Shown in pieces: positions 23,233 through 34,748 of a DNA stretch of 64,000 bases. The notes under the pieces were generated by a model. It was not told the DNA's origin. It saw only the letters and a program-made list of their open reading frames with translations, and did not search any database. Positions within the stretch are counted from its first letter, which is position 1; every line of letters begins with the position of its first letter. A program made the translations under genes and the position numbers. This stretch comes from Saturnia japonica (lineage: Eukaryota; Arthropoda; Insecta; Lepidoptera; Saturniidae), in assembly GCA_033032175.1 (NCBI GenBank), contig CM065309.1:14632001-14696000 (forward strand), in the 5' to 3' direction.

Positions 23233-23316
23233 CGTGACTAAAACTCCACAAAATGGCGGACGCCACGAACCCCTCCCCGCACCCTTTAGACGCCCCGTTT
23301 CGAATATGGCGCGAAA

Positions 23317-23348
23317 ACAAATACCCGATACCCTTTCTGGACACCTTG
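23317..23348 (-). repeat. right terminal inverted repeat of the DD41D mariner
   Basis: It is the inverted partner of 22044-22075, followed by TA at 23349-23350. Confidence 0.93.
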
Positions 23349-23360
23349 TAGTATATTGTT

Positions 23361-23618
23361 CCTGCCTTAATTGCCTAGTGGTCCCAAGCGCGACTGCTAT
23401 GCTCGAGGTCCTGGATTCGATCCCCAGGTCGAGCTAATTGATATTGAGTTTTTCCTATGAAATTCTCAGTAGCAGCTCGGAGTTTGGCTTTGTGCCCGAT
23501 TAATGGAAATAGGCTCGCCCCTTATCACATGGGACCTAAAAACATACTCGGTGAACTGTGGGTGTACCTCTGCCTAACCCTTCGGGTAATACAGACGTGA
23601 TGGTATGTAATGTTATTG
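23361..23618 (+). mobile_element. tRNA-derived SINE, plus copy
   Basis: The 5' part has polymerase III-type boxes: a TTGCCTAGTGG A-box-like word near 23371 and GATTCGATCCC (B box) near 23415. The body follows: TTTTTCCTATGAAATTCTCAGTAGC, CTCGGAG.TTGG, GTGCCCG.TTAATGG.AATAGGCTCGCC. The 3' part is ACTCGGTGAACTGTGGGTGTAC, AACCCTTCGGG.AATACAGACGTGATGGTATGTAATGTTATTG. A full inverted copy is at 55034-55318, and 3' fragments at 11015 and 46086. It lies only 12 bp from the mariner end. It has no protein; it depends on a LINE for mobility. Confidence 0.8.
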
Positions 23619-23689
23619 TTACTACATATCATTATTACCTTCTATTATATTATTGTACATATCATTACTACTAGATAAATCCTATAGAA

Positions 23690-24183
23690 GAGCGTAATGA
23701 ATATATAAAACCTCAACCAATTCTGATGAAATTTTCTAAACAGGAACTATATGTTACTCCATAACTGACACAATATAAGAACTGTAGTCAAAATAAAATG
23801 TAATTTAAATCAAAAGTACTAAGGAGTATTGATATCAACTTCGAAGCAAATCACCGTCGAAATAACATTCTACCCCTTTTTAACCCTGTTAGGGGATAAA
23901 TTTCAATAAAATACGAAACACGTCTTCAATCAATTGTGTTAAAAAAAGTTTATGCAAAATTTGAAGTAGATTGCACCAAGGAATCACGTTGTCCCATACA
24001 AACTTTGCACCCTTGTGTACCCCCTTGCGGGGTAAAATTTCGCAAAATCCTTTCTTTTCGGATGCCTACGTTATACAAAGAACACACCCTCCTAGTTTCA
24101 GGTGTCTACGATTAGCGGTTTAGGCTGTGCGTTGATCCGCCAGTCAGTCATTCAGGACAAAGCCTTTTATATGTATAGATAAA
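23690..24183 (+). repeat. lepidopteran-type dispersed repeat
   Basis: It has two CCCCTTTTTAACCC..TTAGGGG / CCCCCTTGCGGGGTAAAATTTC motifs, then a 3' region with CTCCTAGTTTCAGGTGTCTACG, TTAGGCTGTGCGTTGATC.GCCAGTCAGTCATTCAGGAC and a TTTTATATGTATAGAT end. This layout is common at retroelement-derived repeats of Lepidoptera. It is non-coding. Confidence 0.5.
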
Positions 24184-25699
24184 ATAATTTTGTATATTTT
24201 CACTTTCTTTCACTAAATATTTTTAATAAATTACGAAATTACTTATACGTACATACATTATTTTTTATATGTACTTAACATAAACGCAATTTATATACCA
24301 TACAAATATCCATAGGCGTAAAAATCATAATCTTAATCAAATTCCGCTAAATTCAGTCCAGAAATTTCGAAAGCTCTCGAAATGTGTTCTGTACATGATT
24401 CTAACCAAGTACTATTTTTTCTCAAATATCTTCAATTTACAGATTTCGACTCTTTACTATATTATTATAATTATAGATTATACCTGTTATATTTTGCATT
24501 CATTTTTGTCAGCTAAAAGTATCAAGTATCTACGTGAATTACAGTTTTTTAGCTTTTCGGCCTATATAAATATGCAAATAGAAAAATTGTTACAAACGCG
24601 AGGAAATTATGCTCGAGCAAATTCTTTTTTTAGCTCCTCGACCTAATATATAACAGATGTATGAATTCTACAAACGCACTAGAACGATATATAAGCATTT
24701 TGGATTCATAATATCATAAGAAAAGTAACGGTCAGGTTCATAATAATTTCATAAGACAGTAAATTTTTCATGTAATACTTACGTAAAATAACAGTGATAC
24801 ATATTAATTTAAAATTATCGTATGACAAATTATTTTTCATTTTATGTAAAAATAGCATGCATGAAATGTTTCATGTAAAAACTAACCTACAGTATCTTTT
24901 TTCCATTTCCATATATAATTAAAAGTCCCAATTATGAAAATAATTGTAATAATAACAAACTTTATATAGTAAAAAACTTTATTTGATTTTAAAAATGGAA
25001 TGGATACATGTGAATAGACTACAGCAGCATATTTCTGAAGTGGGTTCCGTGAAACCCAAAGGTTGAAAACACACGAATCCGCGAATGAGTTACATATTTT
25101 GTCATTGAATTGTTACTTTATTTTGGTCGGTATATTCCACATAAACAAATTTGTCTATAAAACTTATTTTAAATTGCACTGCATTATATTTGTAATCATT
25201 TAATGAAGGGTTCCATCAAATAAAAGATATAATAATATGTTCACTGTTCTGAAACTTTTAAAGCTTAGGAACCGATGGTCTAAACTATAATGTAGTATTC
25301 TGTGTTATAAATATGACAACATTTAAGTCGATCGAAATCAGCTTAGCGCATTGATCAAAATATCCAGAGTTTTGCTAAAAATGGTTAATCATACAACAAT
25401 GCAATATTCTGGGTCCTTTATAGAATGTTACAGAACATTTTAATATCCCATTTGCATATTTTTTTTCAAAAGCTTCTGCTTAATTATTGTTTCTAATAAA
25501 ACGTAAAATGACGACAGTGTATTACGTAAAACTACTGCAACCTAGTGAATGGACCAGTGTCACGGTCTTAGCAATTCTGTACGCGACTAGGTAATTCCTA
25601 GAGGTCAAGATGTATTTAAAAGTAATATAAAACTATTTATTATTAATTCCAGCAAACAAACGATTTTTTCTTTTGTTTTAAATGTGTATACATTTTTAT
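24184..25699. other. AT-rich, nothing recognised
   Basis: An 83-codon ORF at 24395-24646 has no recognisable feature and biased AT-rich codons; I treat it as chance. Confidence 0.4.
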
Positions 25700-25800
25700 A
25701 TCAATGTAATCAGTAACAGCACGCTGAAGGTGAAGGAAAACATCGCGAGGAAACCTAAATGCCTTGAGAAACATACTTTCACTGCACTGCACAATGTATT
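25700..25800 (+). repeat. dispersed repeat family D fragment (opposite strand)
   Basis: AGCACGCTGAAGGTGAAGGAAAACATCGCGAGGAAACC is the complement-strand version of the words at 12600-12745 and 32115-32205. Confidence 0.5.
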
Positions 25801-25972
25801 GGATAGCTTTTGTATATTTCTAGATGTTTGATACCGTCAATACTTCATGGACTCATGCCCGTGCCTTCTCTCGGAAAGAGTGGGATATTTACGGACAGCA
25901 TTATAAAGGGCATTTTAATATGTCCTAACACACGGACATGAAAAAAATCATTATATAGTAACTGGCTAATAA

Positions 25973-26626
25973 TAACTAGCTGTGCCTCACGGTTTCACCC
26001 GTGTTAATTTTATCCGACAAGCACCGCGCCGCCAACGCACCGATGTCATCATAATAATTGTTCTTGTCGCAAGCATAAATTATTTTAATTTTTCATTATC
26101 TCATAAGCTATGTATCCAAATACCATGCACTAAGGAACAAAATTTAATTTCATAGAATTGTCTTTATAATTAAAGTAACTGTTGTTCGTAAGGACTATTA
26201 CGCCAAGTCTGAAAATAATGGTTATAAATCACTTCTAATTTTTCAACAAATCTTTGTCAGAAAATACCTTATTGTGGCTTAATTATAAGAGATAGGTGTA
26301 TAATATCACTGAATTTTTTTAGATATACTAAGGGCCAATATTATTTTAGAACATTGTATTTCCGTATCATTAACGATTACGCCAGCGCACGCGGATAAAG
26401 CAGTTCGGGAGGGCCGGACTTCCGACTTACGTAACAAAATCAATATTTAAGGCTATCTGAGAGTTCTAGCCTAATCTTAAGTAACCTTTACTTTGTCGAG
26501 TGTCTGGCTATCATATACAGAAAGGTTTTTTTTGAATTCGACGGGCAGTTCCAGAGATTAGCGTGTATAAACAAACAAACAAAAAATCAAAAATCCTTTC
26601 CACTTTATTATATTAATATAGATAAT
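25973..26626 (+). repeat. dispersed repeat family A, copy 2
   Basis: It reads in the opposite direction to copies 1 and 3. It starts AACTAGCTGTGCCTCACGGTTTCACCCG and ends AGTTCCAGAGATTAGCGTGTATAAACAAACAAAC...CTTTATTATATTAATATAGATA. The interior is collinear with 2795-3424. About 650 bp, non-coding. Confidence 0.72.
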
Positions 26627-27719
26627 AGTAATAAAATTGTAATTTAATAATTAAATTTTTTTATATTTATAGTGGGTATCTAATATTTTAAAGACAACAA
26701 AAACAAAAGCGGAAAAAATATTAATTAAAAAATTAAAATTAAATACACAAAAAATCCTATATAGGGTAAAAGCATTAAGTCTCCATTAACTTTAAAACAT
26801 ATAAGTATTAAATAGCTATTGTGTGTTGACAGCAACGATATTATCTGCAAAAGTCTCCCATATAAGATCGGAGAAGCAAACAACAAACACACAAAAAAAC
26901 ACTCGAATAAGATTTCATTATGTAGGTAATGAGTAAAAATTACTCAAATCAAAGTCCGCATCTCTTGCAAGTTAGTCTTTGTAATCCGTGAACTTTAACC
27001 TGAATCCCACGGTTATCAGTAACTAGTTACAAACAATAATTTCCTGATCACGTGGTTTGAGTTTGAATATTGCAGTTGAAGATTCGATTCGACACTCTTA
27101 AGTTTACTAAAAAATAAAACAAATAGGTATGAATTGAGAGTCAGATTTTGATATGATAAAAACATATCTTACTTAAATAACATACCCAGATTATGTAAGT
27201 GTCTGACTGATAATAATCGTAATAATATGAATATTAATTACTGCACAAAATTGTGAACTCAATTCTATTTGCTCTATTATGCCAGTGTGGATCCAAAGCT
27301 ATCTATAATAATCATTTAACTATACTTTTCTCAGACCATTAAACACTAATTATGTTCACAACGCCTAATCACAAGAATTTAACGACAAGAAATAAGTATC
27401 ATTACCGTTAGAACTGCAATTTATGCATTAGTAAGCAATTCGATGTCAAGCTTCATTGACTAAACGAGATTTAGTATATTTAATGACCGTTTCCAAATGG
27501 AGTGTACCATTTCCATAAATGCGAACGGGAATTTGTCACAAATCGACATCAGCATTCCTACAGCCGCGGCTTCTTTTCACTGTATATAAAATTACGTAAA
27601 GTAGCACCGTTGATTGTGAAACATTTTTAACTACAAACACGATTTGTAATTTACAGAGCTATATTTTTACTATTTCAACTATTACTTATTTTAATTGAGA
27701 CAACTTTCTTTGCAACATT
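26627..27719. other. AT-rich, nothing recognised
   Basis: No gene or repeat was identified. Confidence 0.35.
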
Positions 27720-28143
27720 GTCATCTTTATTGTCGTGGAAAGCTTTTTTCACCCCACTGCCGGATATAAGCCTCCTTCCTTTTAAGCCTTCCATCTTTGT
27801 TCTGTACCAGCCTTCTCCTCATCTTCCCAACAAAATTTTTGCTGTCATCGACCAACCACCCCACATATTTCCCTATACTCCGTTTGTCTTCTCTCAGCCA
27901 TCACTCAGTAAGGAATCTACTCAAGTGTCCTGGCCAGCACCGTTTGAGTTGAATTATACAAACACATTTCTTCTACTTTTGTATTTTTCCGGATGCCTGA
28001 CATTTCTTACTCTATCACTCAAATTGATGTGTAACATTACCCGCTTTATTGCCCGTTTTATGAATCTCATTTTGTTTACAGGAATCCTTAATGATCGTCA
28101 ATATTTCTACGGTGTATGTCATCGTGGGCAAAGCATACCATGA
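27720..28143 (-). pseudogene. LINE (RTE-like) reverse transcriptase C-terminal relic
   Basis: The minus strand, with frame changes, shows words of the C-terminal region of RTE-like ORFs: a WPGHL-like segment where WAGH is usual, then a decayed GRP..RW.DD-like stretch, and finally EAYIRQWGEKSF near 27750. The 141-codon plus-strand ORF on the same bases is therefore best explained as an antisense open frame. There are several frameshifts and the assignment is approximate. Confidence 0.4.
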
Positions 28144-28384
28144 TTAAAAAGCTGGTCTTCAGACATTGAGGCATTTTTGAATCCCGGAATACGTCAGCAA
28201 TATATGCGCTTTTAATAGTTACTGATGGCAGTGTCTTAGGTTGATAGGTTTAGCGTTTGGCCACATCTCTCCCTATGTGAATTGATGATGTGGCAGTAGG
28301 TAATATGGTAATACTAAAAAGACTGGCTTTTATGAGTAGCTGCCGGAACTCAGGTATGTATGTTTGCTTGCCGACAGATTTTCA

Positions 28385-28440
28385 GCTTCAGGGTGGTAGC
28401 TAGCCAAGCGTGCATTACGAAATGCATTATCACCGTACTA
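28385..28440 (-). repeat. repeat family D fragment
   Basis: CAGCTTCAGGGTGGTAGCTAGCCAAGCGTGCATTACGAAATGCAT resembles 32070-32120 (GAGGATGGTAGTTGGCCAGGCTGG). Confidence 0.4.
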
Positions 28441-28443
28441 ATA

Positions 28444-29641
28444 GGTCCTCACATGAGAAATTAGCGTTTTCATATTTTTTATATGAAATTATACTTTTAA
28501 ACTATCGAATTATGTAATATTATTATCTATGCACTTTCGCCATTTTACATAGGGTTCATTGAATCCATTGCTGGAAAAAAAATTTGGGAGTGAGAATCAA
28601 TAAAATCTTTGAGGGCGGTTTGGACAGCAAGAAATTGTCCAAATTCCGAAAAAAGTGGTAATCTATTAGAGCAAGGTCCGGGGAGTACGGTGGGTATTGG
28701 AAACATGCCAACCGCAATTCCTCTAATTTAGCAACCGTCTGTCGTGAAGTATGGGGTCTAGCATTGTCCTGAAGCAGCAGTGGGCTAGAGAGATTGACCA
28801 GTCTCAGTTGTTTAACGGCTTGCTTTTCCATCTTAGTTTGCAATTGTTGATAATACAGATCTGCTGTTATCGTCTGGCAAGATCTTAGGAAGCTGTAGTG
28901 TATGACACCAGCACTGGTCCATCAAACACTCACCAGTACCTTTTTCTGAGTAAATTTTTGCTTGAAATAGGATTTGGCCAGTTCTCCTGGGTTCAAACAC
29001 TGTGATGAATGAGCGTTTCCGCTTGTGGTAAAGACTAGAATTAAGACTCACAAATAAGACTAGAATTTAAAATTCCCTCGTTATTGTGACGTTTGAGAAA
29101 TGTAACGCATCACTCAATGCGTGTTTCTCGAGCCATTACCAATTTCTCGAGTTATTTCACTTTTCCAATGTATTTCAAGTGAATTAAAATTGTTTTATCA
29201 CTCACACCGAAGCCTGCCGCTCACTCTGACGTGGTTTGCGATGGATCCGCTTCCACGATCACCTTTAATTCTTTATTATCAACGATGGTCTCCGGCAGTC
29301 AACAGGGTTTGTTTTGTAGGTCAAAATTTCCAGAAGGAAAACGTTGGAGCTTTCTTTATACACAACATTAATCCTTCGAGCTATTTCTGCAGCGCTGATG
29401 TCACGGTGGAACTCATATTCGTAAATAACGCGATATTTTATGTTTTCCATTTTGTGAAAAGAACGATGTCAAAGAAAAATCAAGTGATGAGAATATAAAA
29501 TTAATCACTAAATTCGAAACACAAATACACAAGCCTATACATATTTTAATTTAATTTGAATTTGGAATTCCTACCCAAACACCAGATATTTAGGATCAAA
29601 GAGGCCAGTTCAACAAAACGCCAATTTCATATGAAAATACC
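28444..29641 (-). mobile_element. decayed mariner (DD34D) copy with recognisable ends
   Basis: The left end GGTCCTCACATGAGAAATTAGCGTTTT and the right end (reverse complement GGTATTTTCATATGAAATTGGCGTTTTG) are similar but not identical inverted repeats. Both are flanked by TA (28442-28443, 29642-29643). Length is 1198 bp, close to a full mariner. The transposase between them is on the minus strand and badly broken. Confidence 0.72.
28510..29450 (-). pseudogene. mariner transposase (DD34D) pseudogene
   Basis: Three separated frames carry mariner words. 29450-29265 gives the N-terminal region (ENIKYRVIYEYEF, AAEIARRIN). 29051-28833 gives a HKRKRSF and EPRRTGQ region. 28843-28556 gives LLLQDNARPHTSRQTVAKL, PPYSPDLALIDYHFF and FRNLDNFL. 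The catalytic QDNARPH and SPDL...D motifs are present with the DD34D spacing type. The end is shifted into INEPYVKWRKCIDNN-like sequence near 28510-28550. There are multiple frameshifts and a lost internal segment. Confidence 0.75.
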
Positions 29642-29643
29642 TA

Positions 29644-30954
29644 AGTAATATAATTTCATCACCATGTTTTACTATGCCAAAAATTCATACCCATTTTACG
29701 AATCAAAACTTTTGTAAAACGACGCGGTAGCTGAATAATACACCAACGAGCTATCCTCACATAAAAAAAAATCATTCTTTATTTAAATGAAATTTATTGT
29801 TCCACTTGTAACAGAAGGCCATAAAATAAAATAAAATATTTTGAGAAAATTAAAGTTGCTCATCAAAGTATAGCAATTTATATATGTATAACGAAACTAT
29901 ACTATTTTCATTATAATAAAAATGAGGGTCAAATACGTTCTCAGAAGTTCAATGTTACTAATCTTCTAACTTAGGAATTTTAAGATTGTTATGAACTATT
30001 TTATTTAAATTTATTATTTATTAATCAATGTTTAACCTATTACAAGGAGAAACAAATCGATTTATATCTTATAATTATCATATATATTAGATCATCGTCT
30101 AAACTCAATCATTTTTATGGTATGCATGTCAATACGCTCTCGGATGTAATATTGAAAAATAATATTATATCATTTATTATTACAATTTCATGAAGTTTTT
30201 TTTCAGCGGCAGAGGTCTAGAGTTTTTGTTATTACACAGTCATATACCAATACTAGATTTTTCTCCGATTACATTTATATACCTAACACCTTTCAAGTCC
30301 ATTCAGGTGGTGATATTATCTAGCTATTTAATTAGATTATTCTAATTGAATCGATTTATATGCGAATCGAATCAATTGTTTTCACTACAATATTCCTTCT
30401 CGAGTTGCATAAAGCTGTATGTCATTATTCTATTTCTATGTAAATATGAGAAATCAACTCTCAGTACTAAAGGTCATCACACAATGTTTGAATATGATTA
30501 GATGATAATAGGTTGTGCATGACTTAAACCTAACTCGACACTTTCAGGTATAGGTAATGATTTTTTCTTATGGCATTTGAGTCGCACAGAATCAAAAACG
30601 GCAAAGTAGGTCTGACCGATAATGTGGTAATTCAAGAAAAACTAATAACTAATTTTAATTTGTATCCATTGAAATTTATGGCGAATATTTGACTATTCGC
30701 ACTGGATGAAATTAACAGTAAAATATTTACCATGGATACAATTGAAATGTAATTCGTTTTTTTTTTTAATTACCAACTTATACTTATTATACTTTGCCGC
30801 TTTAAATTCCATATGACTTATTTTTGTACAACCCACTACACTGCTTATTATGTCGTTGTTTTAATATTAAGATAATTACGAATTATAATCCACAATATAA
30901 GCCTACTGCAAATGTTAGGTCTTGGTTACTATTTAATTGTGATATCTTTTTTAT
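29644..30954. other. AT-rich, nothing recognised
   Basis: No ORF or repeat match of note was found. Confidence 0.35.
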
Positions 30955-31118
30955 AGAGGCATGGTGAAGCAAGCACTGTGTCTGGTAGTAAGCACAGTAC
31001 AATTCAAAAGCACCGGCGAACACCAAGAGATTGGTTATATTAATTGTCGCTGTAATGCAGCCTTCAAGCTTCTGGGCAACTGGATATAGACTAGCTGATC
31101 CCGAAACGAGACAAACTA
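30955..31118 (+). repeat. dispersed repeat family E fragment
   Basis: It has GCAGCCTTCAAGCTTCTGGGCAACTGGATATAGACTAGCTGATCCCGAAACG, in the same order as 7830-8000 and 62390-62440. Confidence 0.5.
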
Positions 31119-31189
31119 AAAGATATTTACTGCGACAGGTTTTTCGCCATGTATAAGTATAATTAAAACAGGTATTTATAGTCGCTGGG

Positions 31190-31797
31190 TATTAACTATT
31201 ATTGCATACTTTATGTTTGTTATCAAAGGAATACAAAATTAAATCAATAATTTACATCAATTACCAACCTCAATACTTTCCGCTGTTTTCAAATTTAGCT
31301 ACTGGCAACAGGCGTGATAATTCTCAGTTATGTATTCGCAGCACTAGGACTGCTCTTATGAGTCAAAGGATGTTTTGTATAGCATCTAAAATTTATAACA
31401 AAATACCAAACACCTTTAAAGAATTAAACATAAACTTATTTAAAAAGCATTTAAAGGATTTACACAATTTTAAGTGCTATTACAACAATAATGTCTTTTT
31501 AAATGATACTTTTACATAATCCATAATAATATAACATTTCTTTTCTAATAATTGTGTATAAATGTGTTTCAATAATCATTAATAATACTAATAATTAGTT
31601 TGGACATTTATTATTTTTATTAGTATTTATTTATGCTATAATTTTGTGTAATGACTAAATATTTTAAATTTTAAATTAATTGTTTAACAAATTTCACGCC
31701 ACAAATGGCAGAATATGATGTAACTATTTTTTTATAAATGTAAGACTTGTACTGATCATATTCAGACAAATAAAGATACCTATTGTATTGTATTGTA
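31190..31797 (+). pseudogene. jockey/CR1-like LINE 3' end with (TATTG)n tail
   Basis: The ORF 31202-31519 carries the typical last stretch of LINE ORF2 C-termini: a ..TGNRRDN..LCI.STRTAL.SQ segment, then ASKIYNKIPNTFKELNINLFKKHLK and NVFLND before the stop. The 3' UTR ends with an AATAAAG motif and TATTGTATTGTATTGTA at 31780-31797, a microsatellite-like tail as used by several LINE clades. It is 5' truncated; no RT core remains. Confidence 0.6.
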
Positions 31798-32039
31798 ATT
31801 CAACAATGTTATATAGAAAGTTCTCGAGCTCAGACTTTTATATCTAGATATAATTATATCGATCAGCAACTGTTTTCTATTTCTGCATTGATTTATAAGT
31901 ACATATCGTTTATAGGTAGAGCGTTATGGCCACAATCTTATCTGATGTTATGGGATGAACAGGAAGATGATGGACCCGTTAACCCTTGTCGGAAAAATGG
32001 CTCTCAAGCCAGCTACAGCTACTGAAACAGAACTATAGC

Positions 32040-32205
32040 TGTATGGCTGTATGGCTGTATGACAGATTTTTAATTTGAGGATGGTAGTTGGCCAGGCTGG
32101 CTTTATAAAATGCCATGCTATGGCTTCATCACGATGTTTTTCTCCATAAAATGCTCTGGCTCATTGCAGGAATTGGTTCGCATTGTCCGTACATGCCACC
32201 ACAAA
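32040..32205 (-). repeat. dispersed repeat family D copy
   Basis: GAGGATGGTAGTTGGCCAGGCTGG, GCTATGGCTTCATCACGATGTTTTTCTCC, GGCTCATTGCAGGAATT and GTACATGCCACCACA appear in the same order as 12600-12745. A short TGTATGGC triplet repeat lies at 32038-32060. Confidence 0.5.
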
Positions 32206-32490
32206 ATCGCAAAAAGAAATGCACAAAGTTAGCAAGACAACTGTCAGTATTACATGAGATGGAGTGTGACTATCTTCACCACAATAAAACGAGAGGCTTA
32301 GTAAGCAACTTTATAAGTGTAGGCTTTTTGTTACAATATGCATGTACATCGTAAAAAATCACTCTTATAATTTTTATCATATCGCGCATTAAATTATATA
32401 ATTTGAAATATGAAACATCTGTATATCTACTCCTAATATTCTACTCGTCTTCTTCTTTCTAACGTGGTAAGTCATCTTTATTGAAGAAGA

Positions 32491-32550
32491 CCATTACTGA
32501 CATTGTCGAGTGAATATAGAGTGTCCTATGAAGATTTCAGTATTCTAAGA
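32491..32550 (+). repeat. inverted repeat arm 1 of a 2.26-kb pair
   Basis: CCATTACTGACATTGTCGAGTGAATATAGAGTGTCCTAT...GATTTCAGTATTCTAA recurs inverted at 34684-34748 with few differences and a small insertion in the second arm. Confidence 0.65.
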
Positions 32551-34683
32551 AAATGGTAGCTTTGTAGTTTATGTGGGAATAAAAAGCCAATACAGTACAA
32601 TTTGAAATCCCGCCGAAAACTCCAAAATCCAACTCATTATATAAAAGTCTTTAAAATCAAAAGCTTAGCAAAATATAAACTCATGTGTGACGAGTCATCT
32701 ATGCCAGTCTAAAGCATTATTATTATCAACTCGTTTCCTTAGCTGAATGCCTTGACAGTGTGTCAAATAACAAAGAGACGTCATTAGTTAGGACAGATAA
32801 TGCAAATTTGTCCCACCCACTCAACCGAGGACTCGCCCAATGAGTCGCAAGACTAACTACAACTGCGTTTTATTGCAGTTTCTAATCATTTATTGTTAAT
32901 GTCTAATTCATCCAAGTAGCGTGATTTGTTTATATTTACTTATTTTGTTGATTTAAAAACTTTGATCTTACTGTATATAGTCTGTACATTAGATAGTCGT
33001 TAGAAGAATAATTATAATATTTTCTTCAAACATAATATTTAAAATTTGTAGTACAAGTAATGTAAGTTTCTTAAAGGTCTTATAAATTCTTTGTATTATT
33101 AACAGAACAAATACTAAATAATTTAACAAAAATATACAACAAATGGATTTCCTTCAATAATTGTTTATGAGAAAATTACAATTCAATTACAATTACAAAT
33201 ATTAAATTAAGACATCAACGTTCCAGTCTTTATTCTTCATAGCTATAATTACGAAAGTCATTTATTTTACCAAACAACCAATAAACCATGATGGCTTACA
33301 AAATCAACAAAAGTCATCAACATTTTACCTGTGGATTTACATAAGTGTTAAAACCATAATTACCTGCTAGTGAAAACGGTGTCACCTTCAAATGTCAACT
33401 TTTGGTTCTGACCGATAATTGCCTACTACTCGGACGTACAAAAAATCATAATTTAAATTCTCCAAATATGTAGTTTTCATGCAACAAAACCTATCATTAA
33501 ATCGGCAGAAACGTTTAAAGAATAAAAAGAGCTTACTTAATAAATACTAAATAAATATAACTCTTACATGCTGACAAGATAATTCTACTCCAACGTAAAC
33601 TACATAATTTACATTGCTTTCAAATGTATCAATAAATGTATGTAGACCATACTTAAAATCTCGTCACGTTTTAACTATAAAATAAATAGTTATATGTAGC
33701 TGTTTATATCTAATGGACCTTCAAAAAGGGACAATGACTATTACATGAGATTTTGAAGTAATTCATATAAATAATAATAACAATATAATAACAGACACAC
33801 CTATGTATTTTCTACTTACATTACATTCTACTTATATTATAATTAAATAATATTCATTAAAAAAATTATAAATTGACTCAATCTAGGCCACTGCAAGTTG
33901 ATAGAGTGCCCAAAAGATCTATTACATTGATTTTAATTTAATTTATCCTACAAGAAGTGCACCATATCCTTTTTTTTATCAACTGCAATTTTTTTTCCTT
34001 GGCCCGTCTGCTTATATATAACAACTCTTATCAGAATTCGAACTTCACAAAAAGTACTCATTCATTAATTACTTTTAAAAAGTAATGTAATTTATTTAAT
34101 ACTATAAAGTCATTGAAGTCAAATTATTACACATGATAAAAATGTTCGACTGTTCTGTTATCTCACAGAATTATTAATACTTATAATTAAATTTCAAAAT
34201 TAAAAATATACGGATTAAGCCCTCCGTTACGAACGTATGATCTTTTGGTTCAAAAAACATCCCAGATCGATATATCTGAATATCGATACCGAATATAAAG
34301 GACCGGCAGCAAACTCGTTCGAGATTAACGATTTTTTGAAACTGTTTAATTAATGTTTACAAATTATTATTAAATTTAGTGAATTTACAGAGAAGGAGTC
34401 ATTTCCAAACATCACTATCGTTCAAATAATAATCCACATTCTAATAATCCTTTTGATAGAGTTTTTGGCAAGATCGCAAAGTGTCATGTAGTTGGTTTTT
34501 GTTTTTTATACATCTATTCGTGTGGTTTGGCCCTATATTGAATAATATAGGTGACATTTTGCATAAAAAACTTGGTTATTTTGCAAAAGTAAAGCAGATT
34601 GAGAATAATATTATAACATGGACCATGAATTCTGACATACCACAAAAACTCCCTAGAATGTTCTAACTAGAGAACCAGCGTCT
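32551..34683. other. AT-rich interval between two inverted arms
   Basis: No transposase or other ORF is visible inside. Near 34294 a TATAAAGG sequence precedes a modest GC-richer stretch, but no coding frame follows, so I do not call a promoter. Confidence 0.35.
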
Positions 34684-34748
34684 TGTTAGAATACTGAAAT
34701 CATCATAGGATAGGACACTCTATATTCACTCGATAATGGCAGTAATGG
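34684..34748 (-). repeat. inverted repeat arm 2 of a 2.26-kb pair
   Basis: It is the reverse complement of 32491-32550, centred on ACACTCTATATTCACTCGA. Confidence 0.65.

Larger units (their letters stand above)
22044..23348 (-). mobile_element. mariner-type DNA transposon, DD41D, with perfect 32-bp inverted ends
   Basis: The ends 22044-22075 and 23317-23348 are exact inverted copies over 32 bp, beginning CAAGGTGTCCAGAAAGGG. They are flanked by TA on both sides (22042-22043, 23349-23350), the target duplication of Tc1/mariner elements. The 1305-bp element contains one transposase gene on the minus strand. Perfect ends and a single coding lesion point to a recent insertion. Confidence 0.92.

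Noticed and set aside
23361..23440. Possible tRNA gene from the B-box-like sequence
   Set aside because: It is followed by a SINE body present in a second copy at 55034-55318, and no cloverleaf or anticodon arm can be drawn.
27718..28143. 141-codon plus ORF with hydrophobic C-terminus
   Set aside because: The opposite strand shows LINE C-terminal words, so this is best read as an antisense open frame.
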